A model generated the notes under the pieces. The model searched no databases and was not told the origin of the DNA. It saw only the letters and a list, made by a program, of their open reading frames with translations. A stretch of 64,000 nt of DNA from Ramlibacter algicola (GTDB taxonomy: Bacteria > Pseudomonadota > Gammaproteobacteria > Burkholderiales > Burkholderiaceae_C), in NCBI RefSeq assembly GCF_016641735.1, contig NZ_JAEDAO010000001.1:1922001-1986000 (forward strand). Direction: 5' to 3'. The stretch's first letter is position 1. The number at the start of each line of letters is the position of its first letter. Below, piece after piece: positions 41,460 through 50,023 of the stretch. The translations under genes were made by a program, and so were the position numbers.

Positions 41460-44400
41460 ATGTTCCTCTCCGACTTCAGCATCCGCCGGCCGCTGTCGGC
41501 GGTCGTCATCGTCCTGATGCTCATGGCGCTGGGCCTGCTGGCCCTGCAGAAGCTGCGCGTCAACGAGATCCCCGACGTCGAGCAGCCCGTGCTCGTGGTT
41601 CAGATCGCCTACCCGGGCGCTTCGCCCGAGACGGTCGAGCGCGAGATCATCAACCGCCTCGAGAAGGCGATGCAGGGCATCAGCGGCATCTACGAGGTGC
41701 GCTCCACCGCCCGCGACGGCCTGGCGCAGATCGTGCTGATCTTCAACTTCAGCAAGAACATGATCCAGGCGTCGGAGGACGTGCGCAACGCGATCTCCAC
41801 CGTGCGCTACAAGCTGCCCATCGAGATGCGCGAGCCGGTGCTCTGGCGGCAGGACCCGGCCGCCCAGCCGGTGATCGAGCTGGCGCTGTCGTCCACGACG
41901 CAAAGCCATGCGGTCATTTCGCGCATGGCCGAGGACGACCTGGCCGACCGCCTGCGCGCCATCGACGGCGTCGCGACGGTGGACGTCAACGGCTCGCTGC
42001 GCCGCGAACTGTCGGTGCTGCTGCGCGCCGACCGCCTGCGCGAGTACGGCATCTCGGTCGCCGAAGTGGTCGAAGCCGTGCGCAGCCAGAACGCCAACGC
42101 GCCGGTCGGGCGCGTCGTCGGCCCCTTGCGCGAGCAGAGCATCCGCCTGGTGGGCCGCATCGAGAACCCGGCCGAGTTCGGCCAGATCATCGTGCGCCGC
42201 CGCGGCAACGAGGTCGTGCGCCTCGCGCAGCTGGCCGAGACCAAGGACGGCTTCGCCGACGTGACCAGCCACAGCCTGCGCAGCGGCCAGCCCAACGTCG
42301 GCCTGCAGGTCACCCGCTCGCGCGAGTCGAGCACCGTGTCCGTCGCCGCCCGCGTGCGCAAGCTGGTGCAGGAGATCCAGCCGACGCTGCCGCAGGGCAC
42401 CAAGCTGGAAGTGATCCGCGACGGCGGCGAGGACGCGCAGGCCAACCTGAACAACGTGATCGAGGCGCTGGTGCTCGGCGCGCTGCTGACCGTGGTCGTG
42501 GTGTACGTGTTCCTGAACTCGTGGCGCTCGACGCTGATCACCGCGCTGTCGCTCCCGACGTCGGTGATCACCGCGTTCATCGCGGTGTGGCTGTGCGGCT
42601 TCACGCTGAACATGATGACGCTGCTGGGGCTGTCGCTGGCCATCGGCGTGCTGATCGACGACGCCATCGTGGTGCGCGAGAACATCGTGCGCCACATGGA
42701 ACATGGCCTGGACCGCAAGACGGCCGCCAGCGTCGGCACGGCGGAGATCGGCCTGGCCGTCGCGGCCACCACGTTCTCGATCGTCGCCATCTTCATCCCC
42801 GTCGCCTTCATGCCCGGCGTGGCGGGCGAGTGGTTCCGGCCGTTCGCGCTGACCGTGGCCTGCTCGGTGCTGGTCAGCCTGTTCATCTCGTTCACCCTCG
42901 ACCCGATGATCTCGGCGTACTGGGGCGACCCGCTGCCGCACGAACGCGCGCCGCGCAAGGCGATCGGCCGCGCGCTGGAGCGCTTCAACGCCTGGTTCGA
43001 CCACCAGGCCGACCGCTACGGCAACGTGATCGCCTGGGCGCTGCACCACCGCCGCTGGATGGCATTCGCCGCCGTCGGCAGCCTGGCGCTCGCCCTGGGG
43101 CTGCACGCGAAGTTCGGCGGCTCCAGCTTCCTGCCGCTGCAGGACGCCGGCACCATCGTGATCGAGGTGCGCACGCCCGCGAGCGCCAGCCTGGACTACG
43201 CGCGCATGAAGGTCGAGAAGGCCGCGGAACTCGCGCGCTCGCTGGCCGAGACCAAGGCCACCAACAGCTATGTGAACCCGGGCGGCGGCCGCGTGTGGGT
43301 CGACCTGGGCAAGCGCAAGACGCGCAAGCGCACGGCGCAGCAGGTCGCGGTGGAATTGCGGCAACTGGTCGGCCGCCTCGCGGGCGCCGAGTACGTGGTG
43401 CTCGACGACGTGAACAACGGCCCGCGCAAGCCGGTGCAGATCCAGTTCTACGGCCAGGACGCCCGCACGCTGCTGGGCATCACCGAGGGGTACATGGAGC
43501 AGCTGCGCAAGGTGCGCGGCGCGGTGGACGTCGGCCTGTCCGAGTTGCCGCCCAAGGACGAACTGCGCGTCGAGCTCGATCGCGGCCTGGCCAACCAGCT
43601 GGGCATCTCGGTCAACGACGCGGCGCAGGCGCTGCGCGTCGCGTTCGCCGGCATCGAGGTGGGCGACTGGGTGGACCCGGGCGGTGAAGCGCGCGACGTC
43701 GCGGTGCGCCTGCACAAGGACGACCGCGTCGATCCCGAGAACCTCGAGCGCCTGCCGATCGCGGTGGGGACCACCGGCATGGTGGTGCCGCTGAACCAGG
43801 TCGCCCGCGTGACCATGGGCACGGCGCCGGCGCAGATCCAGCACCTGGACGGCCGCCGCATGATGGCGGTGTCCTCCAACGTCGAAGGCCGTGCGCAGGG
43901 CGAGGTGATCCAGGACGCACTGAACCTGGCCAAGCAGATGAACTTCCCGCAGGGCTACGGCGTGGTGCTGGGCGGCTCGGGCAAGGACCAGAAGGAAGTG
44001 TTCGGCGCGATGCTGAGCGCGCTGCTGATGGGCGTCGGCCTGATGTACCTGATCCTCGTGATGCAGTTCGGCTCATTCACGGCCCCGCTGGGCGTGATGC
44101 TGTCGCTGCCGCTGTCGCTGGTCGGCGTGGTGCTGGGGCTGCTGGTCACCGGCTCGACGCTGAACCTCATGAGCTTCATCGGCGTGATCATGCTCATGGG
44201 CCTGGTCGCCAAGAACGCCATCCTGCTGCTCGACGCCACCCGCGCCCGCGAGAAGGCCGGCGAGGATCGGGAGGCTGCGCTGATGGCCGCCGGTCGTGCG
44301 CGCCTGCGCCCGATCCTGATGACCACGTTCGCGCTGATCGCCGGCATGCTGCCGGTGGCCATCGGCGCGGGCGACGGCGGCGAGTTCTACCGCCCGCTGG

Positions 44401-44702
44401 CCATCGCCATCATCGGCGGCACGACGACGTCGACGCTGCTGACGCTGCTGGTGGTGCCCGCGTTCTACGACTCGATCGAGATCGCCCGCGACCGCCTGGT
44501 GGCCAAGTTCCGCGCCCGCGAAGCCGCCCACGGCTCCACGCTGGCTGGCGTGCAGACCGGTGTCGAGGCGGTGTTCACGGTGCTGATGCTGCGGTTCCTC
44601 TACCGCGTCGTCCTCTGGGCGGTCGGCCGGCGGCCGAATCCGTTCAAGCGGGCCGTCGCTGAGCCGGCGCTCGGGGCCGGTGTGATGGCGGCGTCGGTCT
44701 GA
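41460..44702 (+). CDS. RND efflux pump inner-membrane permease
   Basis: 1080 residues, AcrB-like length. N-terminal FSIRRPLSAVVIVLMLMALG, pore-domain blocks IPDVEQPVLVVQIAYPGASP, the TM4 proton-relay Asp pair in IGVLIDDAIVVRENIVRHME and the TM10 lysine in GLVAKNAILLLDATRAREKA are present. Drug or organic-acid export by proton antiport is the family role; the substrate cannot be read. No outer-membrane factor gene is adjacent. A terminator follows at 44710, and the C-terminus extends about 40 residues beyond the last helix. Confidence 0.95.
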   Translation: MFLSDFSIRRPLSAVVIVLMLMALGLLALQKLRVNEIPDVEQPVLVVQIAYPGASPETVEREIINRLEKAMQGISGIYEVRSTARDGLAQIVLIFNFSKNMIQASEDVRNAISTVRYKLPIEMREPVLWRQDPAAQPVIELALSSTTQSHAVISRMAEDDLADRLRAIDGVATVDVNGSLRRELSVLLRADRLREYGISVAEVVEAVRSQNANAPVGRVVGPLREQSIRLVGRIENPAEFGQIIVRRRGNEVVRLAQLAETKDGFADVTSHSLRSGQPNVGLQVTRSRESSTVSVAARVRKLVQEIQPTLPQGTKLEVIRDGGEDAQANLNNVIEALVLGALLTVVVVYVFLNSWRSTLITALSLPTSVITAFIAVWLCGFTLNMMTLLGLSLAIGVLIDDAIVVRENIVRHMEHGLDRKTAASVGTAEIGLAVAATTFSIVAIFIPVAFMPGVAGEWFRPFALTVACSVLVSLFISFTLDPMISAYWGDPLPHERAPRKAIGRALERFNAWFDHQADRYGNVIAWALHHRRWMAFAAVGSLALALGLHAKFGGSSFLPLQDAGTIVIEVRTPASASLDYARMKVEKAAELARSLAETKATNSYVNPGGGRVWVDLGKRKTRKRTAQQVAVELRQLVGRLAGAEYVVLDDVNNGPRKPVQIQFYGQDARTLLGITEGYMEQLRKVRGAVDVGLSELPPKDELRVELDRGLANQLGISVNDAAQALRVAFAGIEVGDWVDPGGEARDVAVRLHKDDRVDPENLERLPIAVGTTGMVVPLNQVARVTMGTAPAQIQHLDGRRMMAVSSNVEGRAQGEVIQDALNLAKQMNFPQGYGVVLGGSGKDQKEVFGAMLSALLMGVGLMYLILVMQFGSFTAPLGVMLSLPLSLVGVVLGLLVTGSTLNLMSFIGVIMLMGLVAKNAILLLDATRAREKAGEDREAALMAAGRARLRPILMTTFALIAGMLPVAIGAGDGGEFYRPLAIAIIGGTTTSTLLTLLVVPAFYDSIEIARDRLVAKFRAREAAHGSTLAGVQTGVEAVFTVLMLRFLYRVVLWAVGRRPNPFKRAVAEPALGAGVMAASV

Positions 44703-44709
44703 GGATTGG

Positions 44710-44740
44710 AAAAGGGGGCGCAGCGCCCCCCTTTCTCTTT
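44710..44740 (+). terminator. Rho-independent terminator of the RND operon
   Basis: AAAGGGGGCGCAGCGCCCCCCTTT: stem of G/C pairs extended by A-T pairs, small loop, followed by CTCTTT. Confidence 0.85.
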
Positions 44741-44768
44741 GTCATTCCGGCGGAAGCCGGAATCCATG
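44741..44768. repeat. Dispersed palindromic repeat
   Basis: Single ATTCCGGCGGAAGCCGGAAT unit directly after the terminator of the RND operon. Confidence 0.8.
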
Positions 44769-44805
44769 CTCGTATCACCCGGGTGCTGCTCGCGCGAGCC
44801 GGCGA

Positions 44806-45051
44806 GCGCATCAGGCGGTGCCTGCCGGGTCCTCATTCTCCGTCTCTCCGTTGCGCGGTCCGCCGCTTTCGCGGCGGCCTCTGCGAACAGTCGTGCTGTG
44901 CTTGGCGGGCGCGGGGCCACGCGGTCCGAACTCGCTGTGCGCTGCGCGCACTGCTCAAACAGGGCCCGCGAGTCAGTAGGCAGCCAACCCCGCGCCCGCG
45001 CGCGTCACTCCGACTCCGGAAATCGGACCCGGCAGGCACCGCCTGACGCGC
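44806..45051. repeat. 246-bp element with 27-bp imperfect terminal inverted repeats
   Basis: Most of the 520-bp gene-free stretch 44703-45223. Arms 44806-44832 and 45025-45051 pair at 26 of 27 positions. A second perfect 12-bp pair lies inside (44905-44916/44988-44999) and within it a GTGCGC-TGC-GCGCAC hairpin (44937-44951); another hairpin CCGCCGC-TTTC-GCGGCGG is near 44861-44878. No gene found in any frame. It is similar in plan, not in sequence, to the element at 38610-38879. Mobile-element remnant or structured RNA. Confidence 0.6.
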
Positions 45052-45148
45052 CCACCGGATCGCGCTTCGGCCGCGCCTTCTTCCACCCCGCTCCGCGAGG
45101 GATGCTCTGGCTGGAGCCGCGCCCGGGGCCAGTGGCGCTTGTGCAGCG

Positions 45149-45222
45149 ATGGATTTCGGCGTTCGCCGGAATGACAGCGGGAGATGGAAGCGATGGGGCC
45201 CCGCCTCCGCGGGGACGACGGG
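45149..45222. repeat. Dispersed palindromic repeat pair
   Basis: ATTTCGGCGTTCGCCGGAAT unit and CCCCGCCTCCGCGGGG (45200-45215) with the familiar TGGAAGCGATGGGG linker, ending at the 3' side of the cobA gene. Confidence 0.8.
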
Positions 45223-45223
45223 A

Positions 45224-45994
45224 TCAAGCCGTCCGCGCCTGTGACGTCTCAATCGCCGCTGCAGCGATGCCGCGCAACACGTCGCCGATCACGATGACCG
45301 ACGGGCTCGCGAGGTGTTCGCGCGCGATGGTGGCCGTGAGTTGCGCCAGCGTGGTGACCGCGTGGCGCTGTTGCGGCAGGCTGGCGTGCTGGACGATCGC
45401 AGCGGGGGTGTCGGCGGGGAGCACCTCGAGCAACTGGCGTTCGATGTCGGCGGCACCGCTCACGCCCATGTAGACGACCAGCGTGAGCCGGGCCTGGTGC
45501 ACCGCTTGCGCGAGCGCGCGCCAGTCCGGGGCGTCGCCGCCTTGTTGCGCGTGCCCGGTGACGAACACGACACCGCGCGCGTGGTCCCGGTGGGTGAGGG
45601 GGGCGCCGAGACTCGTGACCGCTGCGAGGCCGGCGGTGATGCCGTTGACGACCTCGACACGGACCCCGGCGGCGCGCAGGTGGTCGACCTCTTCGCCGCC
45701 GCGGCCGAAGATGAAGGGGTCGCCGCCCTTGAGCCGCACGACCCGCTCGCCTTCGCGCGCGGCCAGCACCATCAGCCGCTCGATGAAGGCCTGCGGCGTG
45801 CTCTTGCAGCCGCCGCGCTTGCCGACATGCACGATGCGAGCGGCCGGCGAGGCGAGCGCGACGACGTCGGGGCTGACGAGGTCATCCACGAGCAGCACCG
45901 TCGCGGCCTGGATCGCCTTCACGGCCTTGAGCGTCAGCAACTCCGGATCCCCGGGGCCGGCGCCCACCAGCGTCACCCGTCCTTGCGGCTGCAT
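45224..45994 (-). CDS. cobA: Uroporphyrinogen-III C-methyltransferase
   Basis: 256 residues; SAM-dependent double methylation of uroporphyrinogen III to precorrin-2, the branch to siroheme. Motifs: VTLVGAGPGDPELLTLKAVK, VVRLKGGDPFIFGRGGEEVD and GITAGLAAVTSLGAPLTHRD. ATG at 45994 is chosen because GGAGAC precedes it; another ATG at 46021 overlaps the ybiB stop. It lacks CysG's dehydrogenase half. Downstream of nirBD and ybiB: siroheme is the NirB cofactor, which explains the linkage. Confidence 0.94.
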   Translation of the reverse strand: MQPQGRVTLVGAGPGDPELLTLKAVKAIQAATVLLVDDLVSPDVVALASPAARIVHVGKRGGCKSTPQAFIERLMVLAAREGERVVRLKGGDPFIFGRGGEEVDHLRAAGVRVEVVNGITAGLAAVTSLGAPLTHRDHARGVVFVTGHAQQGGDAPDWRALAQAVHQARLTLVVYMGVSGAADIERQLLEVLPADTPAAIVQHASLPQQRHAVTTLAQLTATIAREHLASPSVIVIGDVLRGIAAAAIETSQARTA

Positions 45995-46017
45995 GCGTGT
46001 CTCCTTGTCCTGCGTCG

Positions 46018-46932
46018 TCATGCCTGCCCCGCCAGTCGCAAGATATGTTCCACCTGCGCGCGGATCGATGCCGGCACCGGTTGCCGCTCGGCCAGCACGT
46101 CGCGGATGTACGCAGCCGTGGCGGCCGGATCGTTCCCCTCGGGCCAGCCGGGCAGGTCGGCGAGCGTGCCGCGCTGGCCTTCCTCGAGCACGACGCGCTG
46201 CCCGCGCACGAAGCCATCCATCTGCGGCAGCCTGCGCGCGTCGGCCACCGCTTCACCCTCGGTGCCGCGCAGCAGCAGGGCCGTCGCACCGGTGAGTTCG
46301 TACACCGCCGCCATCGACACCGCATACTCGGGATGCGTGTAGCTGCCGACGATGACGGCCGGCCCCTCGCACGGATTCATGAGCTTCACCAGGCTGTGCG
46401 TGCTGTTGCGCAGGCCGATCACGCGGCGCACGTCGAGCAGGCGTTTGAGGCCGGGATGCAGCAGCTCGGTGGGTGCGAACGCGACGCGGCCGGGCTCGAT
46501 GGCGCGGATGCGATCCAGCACGTCGATCCCCAGCGGCGCGAGCAGTTCCGTGACGAACACGCGGCTGCCCTCGCTGGCGCTGCCGTGCACCAGCACCGGC
46601 AGTCCGCGCGCGGCGAGCAGCAGCGCGAGCAGCGGCGTGAGCACCGGCAAGCGGCGCGCACCGTTGTAGCTGGGCAGCACGACGGTTGTCGCGCCGTTCG
46701 CGGGCAGTTGGTGCAGCCGCGCATGCGCCGCGTCGAGGAAGCCGGCCATCTCCTGCGGCGTCTCGCCCTTGACGCGCATCGCGATGCAGAAGGCGCCGAG
46801 CTCGAGGTCGCTCACGCCGCCATCGAGCAACTGCCCGTACAGGTCGGCCGCCTGCTCGCGGTCGAGCGAGCGCGCGCGCTGCTTGCCGCGGCCGATTTCC
46901 TTGAGGTACTGGCTGATGCCCACCGGAGTCAT
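46018..46932 (-). CDS. ybiB: YbiB family DNA-binding protein (TrpD2-like)
   Basis: 304 residues related to anthranilate phosphoribosyltransferase (SLDREQAADLYGQLLDGGVS, RVKGETPQEMAGFLDAAHAR, LVHGSASEGSRVFVTELLAP). YbiB of E. coli is a TrpD-like protein that binds nucleic acid without clear enzymatic activity. The ATG at 46932 has GGGAGA only one base away; a GTG three codons later is spaced better and may be the real start. It lies between nirD and cobA in the nitrite operon. YbiB/TrpD2-type genes do occur with nitrate/nitrite assimilation genes in beta-proteobacteria; the role is unknown. Confidence 0.85.
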   Translation of the reverse strand: MTPVGISQYLKEIGRGKQRARSLDREQAADLYGQLLDGGVSDLELGAFCIAMRVKGETPQEMAGFLDAAHARLHQLPANGATTVVLPSYNGARRLPVLTPLLALLLAARGLPVLVHGSASEGSRVFVTELLAPLGIDVLDRIRAIEPGRVAFAPTELLHPGLKRLLDVRRVIGLRNSTHSLVKLMNPCEGPAVIVGSYTHPEYAVSMAAVYELTGATALLLRGTEGEAVADARRLPQMDGFVRGQRVVLEEGQRGTLADLPGWPEGNDPAATAAYIRDVLAERQPVPASIRAQVEHILRLAGQA

Positions 46933-46966
46933 TCTCCCAGAGGGCTTATGACTGGAAGTTGGACCG

Positions 46967-47368
46967 TTATGCCGCCGGCGCGATCGGCAAGACGCGCCGC
47001 GCCGGCCCTGCGACGGGCGCCTGCACATCGATCGAAAGGCTCGCAAGCTCCACCGCGTCGAGGTACACCTCGCCGGCTTCGACGTGCACCGCGAAGCGTG
47101 GCGTGCAGCCCTCGTCCGGCGCCTTCGCGCAACCGTCGTCGAGCCCGATGGTCCAGTTGTGCAGCGGGCAGGCGACGCTGGTGCCGAACACGATGCCCTG
47201 CGACAGCGGGCCCCCCTTGTGCGGGCAGCGGTCCAGCAGCGCGAACACCTGGTCCTGGTCGTTGCGGAACACCGCGACGTCGACGCCGGCCGCGCGCGCC
47301 ACGCGGCGCGAGCCGAGCACCGGGATGTCATCCACGCGGCAGATGCGCGTCCAACTCGTCATCTTCAT
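46967..47368 (-). CDS. nirD: Nitrite reductase small subunit NirD
   Basis: 133 residues, Rieske-type fold. The [2Fe-2S] ligands CPHKGGPL and CPLHNW are both present, unlike E. coli NirD, which lacks them. Starts at 47368 with overlap of the nirB stop. Partner of NirB in NAD(P)H-dependent nitrite reduction to ammonia in the cytoplasm. Confidence 0.95.
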   Translation of the reverse strand: MKMTSWTRICRVDDIPVLGSRRVARAAGVDVAVFRNDQDQVFALLDRCPHKGGPLSQGIVFGTSVACPLHNWTIGLDDGCAKAPDEGCTPRFAVHVEAGEVYLDAVELASLSIDVQAPVAGPARRVLPIAPAA

Positions 47369-49821
47369 GCCTTCACCATCTCCAGCTTGCCGAACTGGCG
47401 CGCGTCCACGCCGGCCCTGTCGAAGTCGAACCACGGGTCCGGCTCGCCGTCGAGCGCGGCCTGCAGGCGGTCCCACAGCGCCTTGCGGTTGGCCGGGTCG
47501 TCCAGCACCTTCTTCTTCACGTGGTCGAGGCCCACGCGGTGGATGTAGTGCACCGTGCGTTCCAGGTACCAGCCTTCCTCGCGGTACAGCTGCAGGAAGG
47601 CGCCAGCGTGCTCCAGCACCTCCTGCGCCGTCTTCACCTTGCAGAAGAACTGCGCCACCTCGGTCTTGATGCCGCCGTTGCCGCCGACGTAAAGCTCCCA
47701 GCCCGAATCGACGCCGATCACGCCGACGTCCTTGATGCCCGACTCCGCGCAGTTCCGCGGGCAGCCGCTGACGGCGATCTTCACCTTGTGCGGCGCGTAC
47801 ATGCGCCACAGCGCACGTTCCAGGTCCTTGCCCATCTGCGTCGAATCCTGGGTGCCGAAGCGGCACCACTCGCTGCCCACGCAGGTCTTGACCGTGCGCA
47901 GCGCCTTCGCGTACGCATGGCCGGACGGCATGCCGATGTCCTTCCAGACGGCGGGCAGGTCTTCCTTCTTCACGCCCAGCAGGTCGATGCGCTGGCCGCC
48001 GGTGACCTTCACCGTGGGGATCTGGTACTTGTCGACCACGTCGGCGATGCGCCGCAGTTCGTCGGCCGTCGTCTCGCCGCCCCACATGCGCGGGATGACC
48101 GAATACGTGCCGTCCTTCTGGATGTTCGCGTGGCTGCGCTCGTTGATGGCGCGCGATTGCGGATCGTCCTTCGCTTCCTTCGGCCAGGTGGAGATCAGGT
48201 AGTAGTTGATCGCGGGCCGGCAGGTCGGGCAGCCATTGGGCGTGCGCCATTCCAGGAACTGCATCGCAGCCGCGATGGTGAGCAGCCTGTGCTGCCGGAT
48301 CGCGTCGCGCACGTCCTGGTGCCCATGGTCGGTGCAACCGCACAAGGCCTTCTTCTTCGGCGTGGCGGAGTAGTCGCCGCCGGCCTTGAACATCAGGATC
48401 TGCTCGACGAGACCGGTGCACGAGCCGCACGACGCGCTGGCCTTGGTGTGCTTGCGCACCTCGTCCAGCGTGAACAAGCCCTTGTCCTGGATCGCCTTGC
48501 AGATCGCGCCCTTGCTGACGCCGTTGCAGCCGCAGACCTCGTCCGCGTCCGCCATCGACGCCGCCTTGTTCTGCCCCTGGTGCCCGGTGTCGCCGAGATT
48601 GGACTCGCCGTACATCAGGCGGTCGCGCAGGTCCTTCACGCTGCGGCCTTCGCGCAGCAGCTTGAAGTACCAGCTGCCGTCCACGGTGTCGCCGTACAGG
48701 CACGCGCCCACCAGCTTGTCGCCCTGGAGCACCAGCTTCTTGTAGACGCCGGCGGTGGGGTCGGACAGCACGATCTCCTCCGTGTTCCCGCCGCCACTGA
48801 AATTGCCGGCCGAGAACAGGTCGATGCCGGTGACCTTCAGCTTGGTCGAGGTGAGCGAGCCGGCGTAGCGACCGATGCCGAACTGCGCCAGGTGGTTGGC
48901 CGCGACCTTGGCCTGTTCGAACAGGGGCGCGACCAGCCCGTACGCGACGCCGCGGTGCGACGCGCATTCGCCGACGGCGTAGATGCGCGCGTCGGTGACG
49001 GTCTGCAGCGTGTCGTGGACGACGATGCCGCGCTGGCAGTGCACGCCGGCGGATTCGGCCAGTTGCGTGTTGGGGCGGATGCCGACGGCCATCACGACGA
49101 GTTGCGCGTCGAGCTGCGAGCCATCGCGGAATTTCACGGCGGCGACCCGGCCATCGTCGCCGGCGACCAGTTCCTGCGTCTGCGCGCCCATCAGGAACTT
49201 CAGCCCTCGCGCTTCCAGCGACTGCTGCAAGAGGCGGCCGGCCGCGGCGTCGAGCTGGCGCTCCATCAGCGTGGGCAGCACGTGCACCACCGTGACGTCC
49301 ATGCCGCGCCGCTGCAGGCCGTTGGCCGCTTCCAGGCCGAGCAGGCCGCCGCCGACGACGACCGCCTGCCTGTATTTCGCGGCCGCAGCGATCATGGCCT
49401 GCGTGTCCGCGATGTCGCGGTAGGCGATCACGCCCGGCAGGTCGTGGCCCGGCACCGGCAGCATGAATGCGTTGGAGCCGGTCGCCAGCAGCAGCCGGTC
49501 GTAGGCGGCTTCGGTGCCGTCTTCGGCGCGCACGACGCGCCGCACGCGGTCGATCGCGGCGACCTTCCTGCCCGCGTGCAGCGTGATGCCGTTCTCCTCG
49601 TACCACTGCCACGGGTTCAGGACGATCTGGTCCAGCGTCTGTTCGCCCGCCAGCACCGGCGACAGCAGGATGCGGTTGTAGTTGGGGTGCGGCTCGGCGC
49701 CGAACACGGTGACGTCGTACAAGCCGGGGGCGATCTTCAGCAGCTCCTCCAGCGTGCGCACGCCGGCCATGCCGTTGCCCACCATCACCAGCTTCTGCCG
49801 CGGTTTCACGCGCATGTCCAT
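47365..49821 (-). CDS. nirB: NAD(P)H nitrite reductase large subunit NirB
   Basis: 818 residues; six-electron reduction of nitrite to ammonium. Order: FAD and NAD-binding domains (KLVMVGNGMAGVRTLEELLK; AVVVGGGLLGLEAANGLQRR), a BFD-like [2Fe-2S] domain with CGCNGVSKGAICKAIQDKG, a second such segment with SCGSCTGLV, then the siroheme/[4Fe-4S] half with TCVGSEWCRFGTQDS and VSGCPRNCAESGIKDVGVIG supplying the cluster cysteines. ATG at 49821 has GGAGGA five bases upstream. Preceded by an ANTAR-type leader. Confidence 0.97.
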   Translation of the reverse strand: MDMRVKPRQKLVMVGNGMAGVRTLEELLKIAPGLYDVTVFGAEPHPNYNRILLSPVLAGEQTLDQIVLNPWQWYEENGITLHAGRKVAAIDRVRRVVRAEDGTEAAYDRLLLATGSNAFMLPVPGHDLPGVIAYRDIADTQAMIAAAAKYRQAVVVGGGLLGLEAANGLQRRGMDVTVVHVLPTLMERQLDAAAGRLLQQSLEARGLKFLMGAQTQELVAGDDGRVAAVKFRDGSQLDAQLVVMAVGIRPNTQLAESAGVHCQRGIVVHDTLQTVTDARIYAVGECASHRGVAYGLVAPLFEQAKVAANHLAQFGIGRYAGSLTSTKLKVTGIDLFSAGNFSGGGNTEEIVLSDPTAGVYKKLVLQGDKLVGACLYGDTVDGSWYFKLLREGRSVKDLRDRLMYGESNLGDTGHQGQNKAASMADADEVCGCNGVSKGAICKAIQDKGLFTLDEVRKHTKASASCGSCTGLVEQILMFKAGGDYSATPKKKALCGCTDHGHQDVRDAIRQHRLLTIAAAMQFLEWRTPNGCPTCRPAINYYLISTWPKEAKDDPQSRAINERSHANIQKDGTYSVIPRMWGGETTADELRRIADVVDKYQIPTVKVTGGQRIDLLGVKKEDLPAVWKDIGMPSGHAYAKALRTVKTCVGSEWCRFGTQDSTQMGKDLERALWRMYAPHKVKIAVSGCPRNCAESGIKDVGVIGVDSGWELYVGGNGGIKTEVAQFFCKVKTAQEVLEHAGAFLQLYREEGWYLERTVHYIHRVGLDHVKKKVLDDPANRKALWDRLQAALDGEPDPWFDFDRAGVDARQFGKLEMVKA

Positions 49822-49839
49822 TCGGTCCTCCAGATGCGA

Positions 49840-49916
49840 AACGGCGCCCATCCCGGCCCGGGGATTGCCGGGACGGAATGGACGCCGTTGTCCTTGCAGG
49901 CGCCGCCCTTGGCGCC
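49840..49916 (-). promoter_or_regulatory. ANTAR-type antitermination leader of nirBD
   Basis: In the 202-bp gap between nasR and nirB. On the minus-strand RNA a 7-bp stem AGGCGCC/GGCGCCT (plus-strand core 49899-49904/49911-49916) closes a hexaloop AAGGGC, with the A at loop position 1 and G at position 4 that NIT-ANTAR proteins recognise. Ten bases further on begins a GC-rich hairpin (49883-49889/49840-49846, with an inner perfect stem 49867-49873/49851-49857) followed by TTTCGCAT, a terminator-like structure 18 bases before the nirB start. Only one of the two hexaloop hairpins of the classical leader is clear. Confidence 0.7.
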
Positions 49917-50023
49917 TCACGCGGGATGTCTTGCAGGAGCCGTGCCAGCGAGGTCGGGGGCCGTGGACAGTGGCCGTGCCCCCTTCGGGTGCGGCACGCA
50001 CGCGCGTGCACCGCCGCGGCGCG

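Noticed and set aside
38778..43844. Very long antisense frame (1688 codons) across the flavoprotein and RND genes
   Set aside because: Typical shadow frame in high-GC DNA; Gln/Arg/His-rich composition and no domain, while the opposite strand has clear genes.
49921..50023. First ANTAR hexaloop hairpin (P1) upstream of the clear one
   Set aside because: Hexamers with A1 and G4 exist (for example ACTGTC near 49969) but none is flanked by a pairing stem; not called.
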